A stretch of DNA of 64,000 bases from Paracoccus aurantiacus (GTDB taxonomy: Bacteria; Pseudomonadota; Alphaproteobacteria; Rhodobacterales; Rhodobacteraceae): positions 1,070,542 through 1,134,541 of the forward strand of contig NZ_VOPL01000001.1 in assembly GCF_007993065.1 (NCBI RefSeq), given 5' to 3'. A program made the position numbers and the translations under genes. The first letter of the stretch is position 1, and every line of letters starts with the position of its first letter. Shown piece after piece: positions 56,752-64,000 of the stretch. Under the pieces are notes generated by a model. It saw nothing but the letters and a program-made list of their open reading frames with translations. It was not told the origin of the DNA and did not search any database.

Positions 56752-57831
56752 TCAGTCTTCGAAGAGGTCCAGATCGACTTTGGAGAGTAGCCATCCAAAC
56801 GGGAAGTGCTGATCCGCTAAGCATTGTTCGCAGTATAGTCGCTCTCCTATGAATAGGCGCGGAGCATTGACTTTCTTGATCCGAAGCTGAGCTTCGCACA
56901 ATCGACACTGCATAAATTCGGCAAAGTTCGAATTAACAAAATTCGTCATCCGAGAGCGGCCCTTCGTAAAGAGGGCTTCATATGCTCCAACAGACGTGAA
57001 TAACATCCAATTCTGATATTTCTTGCTGGCTTTTCCCATTCGCCGATACAGTTCAATCTGCATTATGTGGAGAACGAGAATAAGCATTGCGAGTTGGGCA
57101 TATGTCCCACCAGCATAGATGTCGTCATCCTCAGGATTTTTGAAGATAAAGTTCAGATTGTAGTCTTCGGTCTGATTTCTTCGAAACTCTGTCACTAGAT
57201 GGGTCGCCTTGTCGAAAAGACCCGCGAAGCCTTGGTCGTTATGATAATTGAAAACTGCGTCATACACTTTGTCAGGATTTGTGAAGCTGCACCCCCGACT
57301 CAACTTCATCGCCGCTTCGAGTAGAGCTTTGATCCCTGCTTCATCCAAGTTTCTTCGACTGAGCAGGTTCTTCGCGTCTGCCTTCAGTCTATCGAAGAAT
57401 GCTCCTTCGTCCGCGCACATCTGGGCGACTATCAACATGCCTTCTTTCAGGGGCTTGCGAAGGAGCGAGAAGGCGACGGTAAATTTTCGCTTTTCTAACG
57501 CCCGAAGGGCTTCATAGATGAAGTGGAGCATGTCGGAAAAGAGCGCATTACAAACGTGATTTACGACCGCTCGCCTTTCCAACTCCCCGCGTCCTGACTT
57601 ATCCAGAAAATCCAGAATGTGGATGCCGCTTGCCAACAGGCGGCGATCATCTTCGGAACCGGTCTCAAATCGAATATGCCCAGCCTTTTGAATTTCCATT
57701 TGCACAAGCAACGCCGCCATGAGGTCGTGCAAGTGAAAGCAAAACTCATGCTCCGCCCAGTGCTTTTCCGGGATGTTTTGGAGTCGGTCCGGGTCTATCA
57801 ATCCGATTGTATTCAAGTTATCGCTCTCCAA
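56752..57831 (-). CDS. Unknown helical protein with C-terminal zinc ribbon, inserted between murC and murB
   Basis: 359 residues with a TTG start (an in-frame stop shortly upstream leaves no ATG). No family recognised. It is almost all helix: HLHDLMAALLVQMEIQKAG, HFIYEALRALEKRKFTVAFS, LLRKPLKEGMLIVAQMCADEG. The end has two CxxC pairs, CRLCEAQ and CEQCLAD about 30 residues apart, a zinc ribbon. The middle (helical, with an LLRKPLKE turn) recalls DUF5677-like proteins, but this is weak. Base composition is markedly more AT-rich than the neighbours, and it breaks the wall-synthesis cluster, so it was probably acquired. A solitary defence gene is possible but unproven. Confidence 0.75.
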   Translation of the reverse strand: MESDNLNTIGLIDPDRLQNIPEKHWAEHEFCFHLHDLMAALLVQMEIQKAGHIRFETGSEDDRRLLASGIHILDFLDKSGRGELERRAVVNHVCNALFSDMLHFIYEALRALEKRKFTVAFSLLRKPLKEGMLIVAQMCADEGAFFDRLKADAKNLLSRRNLDEAGIKALLEAAMKLSRGCSFTNPDKVYDAVFNYHNDQGFAGLFDKATHLVTEFRRNQTEDYNLNFIFKNPEDDDIYAGGTYAQLAMLILVLHIMQIELYRRMGKASKKYQNWMLFTSVGAYEALFTKGRSRMTNFVNSNFAEFMQCRLCEAQLRIKKVNAPRLFIGERLYCEQCLADQHFPFGWLLSKVDLDLFED

Positions 57832-57869
57832 ACCACCATGCTCTTATGAAGTTCTGTCTATTCGCTGTT

Positions 57870-58082
57870 TTAGCTTTGGTCGAGACTTCCGCATCCTGCC
57901 AGAGGTGTTTCCCGCGGCGGGTGCGAAGCGCGCGAACCGGGCTTTGGGTGCCGGGAATCAAACGGCAGTAATGTCACGCCATCGCGCAGTCCATTTGCAG
58001 CGCGGCGTAGGTCGGCAACAAAGCCGCAAATCCGATCCGCGACAAGGCTGATTTCCGCCTCGGCAATGCGTTGAAGCGCAGC
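57870..58082 (-). pseudogene. Possible gene fragment lacking a start
   Basis: A minus-strand frame open for 71 codons begins right after a TAG and has no start codon in its first half. It reads AALQRIAEAEISLVADRICG then FVADLRRAANGLRDGVTLLP, which looks like real helical protein, before turning Pro/Arg-rich. It may be the remains of a gene cut during insertion of the neighbour. No family recognised. Confidence 0.35.
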
Positions 58083-58125
58083 CTATGCGGTGTGGCTCGG
58101 CCGGGTGTCGGGGGTGACGTGGGGG

Positions 58126-58373
58126 TCAGTGGAGGCCTCCGGGTCCGTAGGGCTCGCCGGTTTCTTCCAGCAGGCTGAGGGTGATGGCGCAGGCGAGGAG
58201 CAGGTAGAAGAGCGCGGCCTCGGGCAGCAGGCGACGGGGCCGGGCGGGTGACGGCGGCCCGAGCGCCGCGCGAGGCCGGCGCCGATGCCTATGGAGAGCA
58301 CCCCGACGAGTAGCAGCACGCCCATGCCAAGGCCGATGATGCCGGCCAGAAATCCGCCTTGCGCCGTCTTCAT
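58126..58373 (-). pseudogene. Small membrane protein, probably frameshifted
   Basis: From ATG 58373 the frame gives MKTAQGGFLAGIIGLGMGVL and a membrane helix ending GAGLARR, then becomes Pro/Cys/Ser-rich. The other frame picks up sensible sequence (RPRRLLPEAALFYLLLACAI, then TLSLLEETGEPYGPGGLH) to a TGA at 58126. Joined, they would make a two-span protein of about 80 residues. The site beyond murC is where Rhodobacteraceae usually carry a small membrane gene (DUF2484); whether this is that family I cannot tell. Confidence 0.4.
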
Positions 58374-58509
58374 CCGGCTGACCGGATGACAGGCCCCCGC
58401 CGCCGTCAGCGCCGTGGCACGCATAATCAGAACATGGCGGGAACGGCCCCAGCCTATGCGCGCATAACCGAGCCAGCAGCGGCAGGACGGGCGTGTGCCG
58501 CCCGGCCGA

Positions 58510-59940
58510 TCACGCCGCCTTTTCGGTCAGCCGTTCCGGCAGCGCGTTGGCCCAAGCCGAGATCGTGCCGGCGCCGAGGCAGACGACCATGTCGCCGGGG
58601 CGGGCCTGTTCGCGGACGAGGCGGGCGAGGTCCTCTTCGCTGACCACGGCGCGGGCGTGGCGGTGGCCGTGGGCGATGAGGCCCGCGACCAGATCGTCGC
58701 GCGAGGCGCCGGGAATGGGGTCTTCACCTGCGGAATAGACATCGGCGATGCCGACGACATCGGCCTCGTTGAAGCAGGCGCAGAAATCCTCGAACAGGTT
58801 CGACAGGCGCGAATAGCGATGCGGCTGATGGACGGCGATGACGCGGCCCTTGGTGGCCTGACGCGCGGCCTTCAGGACGGCGGCGATTTCGACCGGGTGA
58901 TGGCCGTAATCGTCGATGATGGTGACGCCGTTCACCTCTCCCACGCGGGTAAACCTGCGGCCGACGCCGCCGAATTTCGCCAGCGCCTCGCGGATTTCGC
59001 TGCGCTTCATGCCCAGATGGCGGGCCACGGCGACGGCGGCCAGAGCGTTCGAGACGTTGTGATCGCCGGGCATGGGAAGGGTGCAGCCTTCGATCACCGG
59101 CACTTCGCCGTCCTCGGAGAGATCTCCCTCGCCCTGCAGGGCCACGTCGAAATGCGCGATGCCGTTTTCATAGCGCAGGTTGATCGCGCGGATATCGGCC
59201 TGCGCATTGAAGCCGAAGGTCGCGACGCGGCGGTCGTTCAGCTTGCCGACAAGGGCCTGCACCTCGGCATGGTCGGTGCAGCAGACCACCAGACCGTAGA
59301 AGGGAACCGAGGATGCGAAGTTGTAGAAACCCTCGCGCAGTTTGTCGAAATCGCCCCAATGCTCCATATGCTCGGGGTCGATATTGGTGATGACGGCGAT
59401 GGTCGCGGGCAGGCGGTTGAAGCTGCCATCGCTTTCATCGGCCTCGACCACCATCCATTCGCCGGCACCCGCCCGCGCGTTGGACCCATAGGCGTGGATC
59501 ACCCCGCCATTGATGACAGTGGGGTCGAAATTGCCGTGATCCAGCAGCGTCGCCACCATCGTCGTCGTCGTGGTCTTGCCATGCGTGCCAGCAATGGCGA
59601 CATTGGATTTCAGGCGCATCAGTTCGGCCAGCATCTCGGCCCGGCGGACGATGGGCAGACCGCGGCGACGGGCTTCTTCCAGTTCGGGATTGCCCTTCTT
59701 GATCGCCGTGGAAATCACCACGACCCCCGCCTCGCCGATGTTTTCCGCCCGCTGGCCTTCGAAGATCCGTGCGCCGAGGCTTTCCAGCCGGTCGGTGATC
59801 TTCGAGCGTTTCGCGTCCGAGCCCTGCACGTCATAGCCAAGCGTCATCAGCACTTCGGCAATGCCCGACATGCCGATGCCGCCGATGCCGATGAAGTGGA
59901 TCGGGCCAAGCTCTCCGGGCAGTTTCGTCGCGGCATTCAT
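58510..59940 (-). CDS. murC: UDP-N-acetylmuramate--L-alanine ligase
   Basis: 476 residues. Mur ligase order: N-terminal UDP-binding [23 protein letters not shown] loop [20 protein letters not shown] (about 113-132), central ADESDGSF, and C-terminal [13 protein letters not shown] and [12 protein letters not shown] [10 protein letters not shown]. It adds the first amino acid to UDP-MurNAc. Stop region is followed by degraded sequence rather than murB. It overlaps murG by 4 bp. Confidence 0.97.
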   Translation of the reverse strand: MNAATKLPGELGPIHFIGIGGIGMSGIAEVLMTLGYDVQGSDAKRSKITDRLESLGARIFEGQRAENIGEAGVVVISTAIKKGNPELEEARRRGLPIVRRAEMLAELMRLKSNVAIAGTHGKTTTTTMVATLLDHGNFDPTVINGGVIHAYGSNARAGAGEWMVVEADESDGSFNRLPATIAVITNIDPEHMEHWGDFDKLREGFYNFASSVPFYGLVVCCTDHAEVQALVGKLNDRRVATFGFNAQADIRAINLRYENGIAHFDVALQGEGDLSEDGEVPVIEGCTLPMPGDHNVSNALAAVAVARHLGMKRSEIREALAKFGGVGRRFTRVGEVNGVTIIDDYGHHPVEIAAVLKAARQATKGRVIAVHQPHRYSRLSNLFEDFCACFNEADVVGIADVYSAGEDPIPGASRDDLVAGLIAHGHRHARAVVSEEDLARLVREQARPGDMVVCLGAGTISAWANALPERLTEKAA

Positions 59941-61019
59941 GCGGCTATCTCCGTTACGATTTCGTACAGGCGTTGGGCGGCGTCGGGACGGCCAAGCGCC
60001 AATGCGGCAGCGGCCATGCCCGCCGCGCGGTCGGGGTCGGTCAAGATTGCGAGCATGTCGCGCGCAAGCGTTTCGGGGTCAAGTATACTTTCAGGCAGCA
60101 TCAAGGCAGCCCCCGCATCGGCAAGGGGCCGCGCATTGGCGGTCTGGTGATCGCCGGTTGCCGCTGCAAAGGGGATCAGGATGGCGGGCCGGCCGATGGT
60201 GGTGATGTCGGCGACGGATGACGCCCCGGCGCGGCTGATGACCAGATGGCACGCGGCCAGACGTTCGGGAACGTCGGTAAAGAACGGCTCGACCGTGGCG
60301 CTGATCCCGGCATCGGCATAGGCGGCCGCGACGCGGTCGTGATCCTCGGCGCGGGCCTGATGGGCGACGTCCAGCCGGGCGCGAATATCGTCCGGAAGCG
60401 CAGCGACGGCGGCAGGGACCACGTCCGACAGAACGCGCGCGCCCTGACTGCCGCCGATCACCAGCAGGTTCAGCCGTTCCTCGCCGGGCCGCGCATAGGG
60501 CGCGCCGGCCTGATCGAGCACCGCCTGACGGACCGGGTTGCCGGTATGATCACCTTCCACGCCCGATGGCAGCCGGGTCGGCCAGGTGCCGCAGGCGACT
60601 TTCTGCACGCGCTTGGCGAAGGCACCATTCACGCGCCCCATGACGCCGTTCTGTTCGTGGATCATGCGCGGAATACCCATGGTCAGCGCCGCCGACATTG
60701 CCGGAATTGTCGGATAGCCGCCGAAGCCCACGACGACATCGGGACGTTCCTTGCCGAACGCGCGACGCGCGGCCATGACGCCCGAGGCGATCTTGAAGGG
60801 CGCTGATATTTTCCCCGCAATACCGCCCCGCGCCGTGGTGGCAGAAGGCACGACTTCGCGGGTCACGTCTGGCGGAAAGTTGCCAGCATAGCGCGCCCCA
60901 CGATCATCGGTCGAAAGCTTCACCCGCCAGCCATTGGCCAGCAGAACCTCGGCCAAAGCCTGTGCAGGAAACATATGCCCGCCGGTGCCGCCGGCGGCAA
61001 TCAGCGCGTATTTCGGCAT
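59937..61019 (-). CDS. murG: Lipid II synthase (undecaprenyldiphospho-muramoylpentapeptide GlcNAc transferase)
   Basis: 360 residues, GT28 fold. Acceptor loop [21 protein letters not shown] at the N-terminus (GGTGGH), second glycine loop [16 protein letters not shown], and donor-site [25 protein letters not shown] with the Glu-equivalent region following. It adds GlcNAc to lipid I at the inner membrane face. Overlaps ftsW by one base and murC by 4. Confidence 0.97.
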   Translation of the reverse strand: MPKYALIAAGGTGGHMFPAQALAEVLLANGWRVKLSTDDRGARYAGNFPPDVTREVVPSATTARGGIAGKISAPFKIASGVMAARRAFGKERPDVVVGFGGYPTIPAMSAALTMGIPRMIHEQNGVMGRVNGAFAKRVQKVACGTWPTRLPSGVEGDHTGNPVRQAVLDQAGAPYARPGEERLNLLVIGGSQGARVLSDVVPAAVAALPDDIRARLDVAHQARAEDHDRVAAAYADAGISATVEPFFTDVPERLAACHLVISRAGASSVADITTIGRPAILIPFAAATGDHQTANARPLADAGAALMLPESILDPETLARDMLAILTDPDRAAGMAAAALALGRPDAAQRLYEIVTEIAA

Positions 61020-62182
61020 CAGCGTCCCCGCCCGATCAGGTCGGACATCTCGCCCTGCGGACGGTGGCGGGTCAGCGCAAGCAGCATTCCCAGTGCAATC
61101 CCCGATGCGATCACGGACGAGCCGCCATAGCTGACGAAAGGCAGCGTCATCCCCTTCGCGGGCAGCAGGCGCACGGCCACGCCCATATTGATCAGCGCCT
61201 GCACACCGAAGGCGCAGGCAAGCCCGGTCCCGGCGATCCGCGCAAACGGGTCACGTTCGCGCAGCAGCCGCATCAGAGAACGAAAGACGATGGTCGCGTA
61301 AAGCGCGATGATGACCAGCACCATGACAAGGCCATATTCCTCGGCCGCGACGGCGATGATGAAGTCGGTATGCGCATCGGGCAGCGACCATTTGACGGTG
61401 CCTTCGCCCACGCCGACACCGAAGAAGCCACCCTCCTGAATGGCGTTGGTCGCATAGCCGATCTGGGTGCGGGGATCGACCTCCGCCGCCAGAAAGCCGT
61501 CGATGCGGCGGGCAAAGTGTTCGGACGCGCCATAGGCCATGAACCCGCCGACAACAGTCATGCCCGCGACGCCCGCCAGCAGCCACATCGGGGCACCTGC
61601 AACGAAGAACATCACGCACCACGAAAACAGCACCAGCGACGCCTGACCGAAATCGGGCTGACCGACCAGCATCAGGACGACCGCCACGGCGATCCCGAAA
61701 CTGATGATCTTGCCGGGTGGGCCGCCGACTTCCTGACTGGCCGCCATGCACCACGCAGCCGCCGCGATAAAGCAAGGCTTAAGGAATTCGGACGGCTGAA
61801 CGGAAGCGAAGCCAAGGCTGAGCCAGCGCGTCGCACCCTTGCCGAAATCGGTCCCGATCACAGGCAGGGCCGCGACAACCGCGACAGAGATGAAGAAGCC
61901 GAGCACGCCAATCCGGCGGATCTGACGCGGCTCCAGCAAGGAGATCACGAACATCACGCCAAGACCCATCGTGCCGAACACGGCCTGACGGGTGACGTAA
62001 TAGAAAGGTGGAAGATTGTTCTTCTCGGCCAGCGGCACCGAGGCCGCCAATCCCAGCAAAAGCCCGATCGCGAACAGGCAAAGAACCGCGAACAGCGACC
62101 ATCGGTCGACCGTGCGCCACCACTTGGGAAGAATCGGATCGCCTGCCCGAAGGGGCGTCGCGCCAAAGACCATCTCGGTCAT
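61019..62182 (-). CDS. ftsW: SEDS-family peptidoglycan glycosyltransferase FtsW
   Basis: 387 residues with about ten membrane helices. SEDS markers include [21 protein letters not shown], the catalytic Asp region [34 protein letters not shown] and the C-terminal [20 protein letters not shown]. It polymerises lipid II at the septum with FtsI. First gene of the ftsW-murG-murC run; the 177 bp before 62360 should hold its promoter. Confidence 0.96.
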   Translation of the reverse strand: MTEMVFGATPLRAGDPILPKWWRTVDRWSLFAVLCLFAIGLLLGLAASVPLAEKNNLPPFYYVTRQAVFGTMGLGVMFVISLLEPRQIRRIGVLGFFISVAVVAALPVIGTDFGKGATRWLSLGFASVQPSEFLKPCFIAAAAWCMAASQEVGGPPGKIISFGIAVAVVLMLVGQPDFGQASLVLFSWCVMFFVAGAPMWLLAGVAGMTVVGGFMAYGASEHFARRIDGFLAAEVDPRTQIGYATNAIQEGGFFGVGVGEGTVKWSLPDAHTDFIIAVAAEEYGLVMVLVIIALYATIVFRSLMRLLRERDPFARIAGTGLACAFGVQALINMGVAVRLLPAKGMTLPFVSYGGSSVIASGIALGMLLALTRHRPQGEMSDLIGRGR

Positions 62183-62359
62183 GGAAATACCGCCGTCACT
62201 GCCTGTACCTGATGCCCGGTTATCCGGGTCTGAGGGTCAGCATAGCGCGATTGTTGCCGTCGCGCTACAGGTGATTCGCACCTTTGCGCGACGGATTGCC
62301 CACTGGACCCGCCCGCCACGGCGCTGCTAGTGTAACGGCCTTGACGGAAAGGCCCTGAT

Positions 62360-62560
62360 ATGACGCACGACCCCCTTTTCATCGTCATCATCCTCGCGCT
62401 GTTCGCGGTCGTCACGGTGCTGGCCGTTGGGATCGGCGGCTTCGGCATGGGCGGAGAGTTCAACGCAAAGCACGGCAACCGCATGATGCGCTGGCGGATC
62501 ATCGCGCAGGCCGTCGCAATCTTGCTGATCCTGCTTTTCTTCGCCGTCCGGGGCAGTTGA
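62360..62560 (+). CDS. Twin transmembrane HIG1-domain protein
   Basis: 66 residues with two membrane helices: LFIVIILALFAVVTVLAVGIGGF and IIAQAVAILLILLFFAV, joined by a loop GGEFNAKHGNRMMRWRI that carries the HIG1 NxxMRxRI-type motif. Such proteins are found with respiratory complexes. The stop overlaps the cobalamin adenosyltransferase start (TGATG), so they are co-translated. Confidence 0.85.
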   Translation: MTHDPLFIVIILALFAVVTVLAVGIGGFGMGGEFNAKHGNRMMRWRIIAQAVAILLILLFFAVRGS

Positions 62561-63147
62561 TGGTCGTTCTGAACCGTATCTATACCCGCACGGGCGATGG
62601 TGGGGATACCGCGCTGTCGGATGGCGCGCGCGTGGCCAAGCATGACCCGCGGGTCGAGGCTTACGGCACGGTTGACGAGTTGAACGCGACGCTCGGACTG
62701 GTTCGCCTGCATGCAGACGCCCGGATCGCCGCGCAGATTGCGATGATCCAGAACGAATTGTTCGATCTGGGCGCCGATCTTTCCCGGCCCGATATGGCGG
62801 GCGACGATGCAGCCCCCTACCCCGTGCTCAGGATCGTCCAGTCACAGGTGGACCGGCTGGAGGCAGAGATCGACAGCATGAATGCAAAGCTTGATCCGCT
62901 GCGCAGCTTCATCCTGCCGGGTGGCACGGCGCTTGCAGCTCATCTGCATCTGGCCCGCACCGTCGCCCGCCGGGCCGAACGCCGCGCGACCGCGCTTGCC
63001 GCCGCAACCGGCGACGCAAATCCGGCAGCGCTGCGCTATCTGAACCGGCTGTCGGACTGGCTGTTCGTGGCGTCACGGATTGCAAATCTGGACGAGGGCG
63101 GCGACATTCTGTGGCAGCCGGGTGCCAGCCGCGACGCCGCAAGTTGA
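62560..63147 (+). CDS. PduO-type cob(I)alamin adenosyltransferase
   Basis: 195 residues from ATG 62560. N-terminal TRTGDGGDTALSDGARVAKHDPRVEAYGTVDELNA binds ATP; the four-helix bundle has the conserved FILPGGTALAAHLHLARTVARRAER and LNRLSDWLFVASR. It transfers adenosyl from ATP to cob(I)alamin to make coenzyme B12. Methylmalonyl-CoA mutase, which completes propionyl-CoA use after valine breakdown, needs this cofactor. Confidence 0.95.
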   Translation: MVVLNRIYTRTGDGGDTALSDGARVAKHDPRVEAYGTVDELNATLGLVRLHADARIAAQIAMIQNELFDLGADLSRPDMAGDDAAPYPVLRIVQSQVDRLEAEIDSMNAKLDPLRSFILPGGTALAAHLHLARTVARRAERRATALAAATGDANPAALRYLNRLSDWLFVASRIANLDEGGDILWQPGASRDAAS

Positions 63148-63253
63148 CCTTCCCGTCAACGCTGCGTCACGGGATTTTTTCCTGTCCACGCGCGGATGGT
63201 GCAGCTATCAATTGCGACGAATTGCTTGAAGCAACGAAAGGGAGAGAGCAGCG

Positions 63254-64000
63254 ATGAAGGTTCTCGTGCCGGTAAAACGGGTGATTGACTATAACGTCAA
63301 GGCGAAGGTGAAGTCTGACGGTTCTGGTGTCGATCTTGCGAATGTGAAGATGTCGATGAACCCCTTTGACGAGATTGCCGTCGAAGAGGCGATCCGGCTG
63401 AAGGAAGCGGGCAAGGCCGAGGAGGTCGTGGTGGTTTCCATCGGCGTGAAGCAGGCGGCGGAGACGCTGCGCACGGCGCTCGCGATGGGGGCGGACCGGG
63501 CGATTCTGGTCGTGGCCGCCGACGATGTGCACACCGATATCGAACCGCTGGCCGTCGCCAAGATCCTGAAAGCCGTGATTGACGAAGAACAGCCGAAGCT
63601 GGTCATCGCCGGCAAGCAGGCCATCGACAACGACATGAATGCGACCGGCCAGATGCTGGCGGCGCTGCTCGGCTGGGGTCAGGCGACCTTTGCCAGCAAG
63701 GTGGAAATCGAGGGCGAGGCCGCCAAGGTCACGCGCGAAGTCGATGGCGGTCTGCAGACGATTCAGGTCAAGCTGCCTGCCATCGTCACCGCCGACCTGC
63801 GCCTGAACGAGCCGCGCTATGCCTCGCTGCCCAACATCATGAAGGCGAAGAAGAAGCCTTTGGATGAGAAGACGGCGGCGGATTACGGCGTCGATGTCAG
63901 CCCGCGGCTGGAAATCGTCTCGGTCAAGGAACCGGAAGGGCGCAAGGCCGGGATCATCGTCGGCTCGGTCGACGAACTTGTGTCGAAACTGAAAGAAGCG
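63254..64000 (+). CDS. etfB: Electron transfer flavoprotein, beta subunit (cut by window edge)
   Basis: 249 codons visible, nearly the whole protein (about 252 in the family). Start [20 protein letters not shown] with GGGAGAGAG upstream. Beta-subunit motifs [41 protein letters not shown] and the AMP-binding [28 protein letters not shown] are present (last is the ETF-beta signature). With EtfA it carries electrons from acyl-CoA dehydrogenases, such as the one in the valine operon, to ETF-quinone oxidoreductase. etfA presumably follows outside the window. Confidence 0.97.
   Translation, partial: MKVLVPVKRVIDYNVKAKVKSDGSGVDLANVKMSMNPFDEIAVEEAIRLKEAGKAEEVVVVSIGVKQAAETLRTALAMGADRAILVVAADDVHTDIEPLAVAKILKAVIDEEQPKLVIAGKQAIDNDMNATGQMLAALLGWGQATFASKVEIEGEAAKVTREVDGGLQTIQVKLPAIVTADLRLNEPRYASLPNIMKAKKKPLDEKTAADYGVDVSPRLEIVSVKEPEGRKAGIIVGSVDELVSKLKEA

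Noticed and set aside
57832..58509. tRNA or tmRNA-like remnant as an integration site next to the inserted gene
   Set aside because: No cloverleaf, T-loop or CCA end could be folded by eye on either strand, and no integrase lies nearby.
58495..62212. Very long plus-strand open frames opposite murC, murG and ftsW
   Set aside because: They mirror high-GC codon bias of the minus-strand genes. The products are rich in Arg, His, Asp and Gly with no domain, and there are no ribosome sites.

Overview
This is a GC-rich chromosomal window from an alphaproteobacterium of the Rhodobacteraceae, most likely Paracoccus or a close relative. The evidence is a circularly permuted two-piece tmRNA whose tag reads ANDNRAPVALAA, an alpha-type SspB, the murB-ddl-ftsQ-ftsA-ftsZ and ftsW-murG-murC groups, the DUF4169/ribbon-helix-helix pair, the M23 peptidase/bactofilin pair and the small membrane protein in front of gap. 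The genus is inference. No rRNA, tRNA, CRISPR array, intact insertion sequence or prophage was seen.

Layout. 1-2.8 kb: distal part of a phenylacetate degradation operon (thiolase, paaA, a VOC protein, paaB; minus strand) behind a promoter with a TetR-like dyad. 3.4-7.5 kb: a compact signalling operon (membrane protein, hybrid kinase with two receiver domains and Hpt, REC-GGDEF diguanylate cyclase). 7.7-14.8 kb: guaB, a FadL-type porin, an ATPase coupled to metA, ppk2 and a polyamine-type binding protein. 15.0-17.5 kb: two tandem RTX proteins. 17.6-19.6 kb: alpha/beta hydrolase, ABM-like protein and CGNR regulator behind a perfect dyad. 19.6-22.4 kb: deaminase, 11-bp tandem repeats, ssrA, a CPA1 antiporter and sspB. 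22.7-28.8 kb: fumC, a probably acquired acyltransferase, DUF4169, RHH protein, purB and an isolated fliG. 28.9-38.6 kb: dnaB, pyrC-pyrE, gap, M23 peptidase-bactofilin, coaD, a CBS protein. 37.7-43.3 kb: LysR regulator divergent from a valine catabolism operon (mmsA, acyl-CoA dehydrogenase, hydroxyisobutyryl-CoA hydrolase, mmsB). 43.4-62.2 kb: recN, bamD, lpxC and the cell division/cell wall cluster, interrupted between murC and murB by an AT-richer unknown gene and gene debris. 62.4-64 kb: HIG1-like protein, cobalamin adenosyltransferase and most of etfB.

Functional links. SspB delivers ssrA-tagged proteins to ClpXP, and sspB lies 1.4 kb from the gene for the tag. The hybrid kinase and the diguanylate cyclase contain every phosphotransfer station needed to turn a signal into c-di-GMP. 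The valine genes cover the steps from isobutyryl-CoA to propionyl-CoA except the hydratase, and the electron-transfer flavoprotein at the window end is the usual acceptor for the acyl-CoA dehydrogenase. The least explained signal is a four-unit, contiguous 11-bp repeat that occurs twice, once upstream of ssrA and once upstream of murB, each time reading toward the downstream gene.
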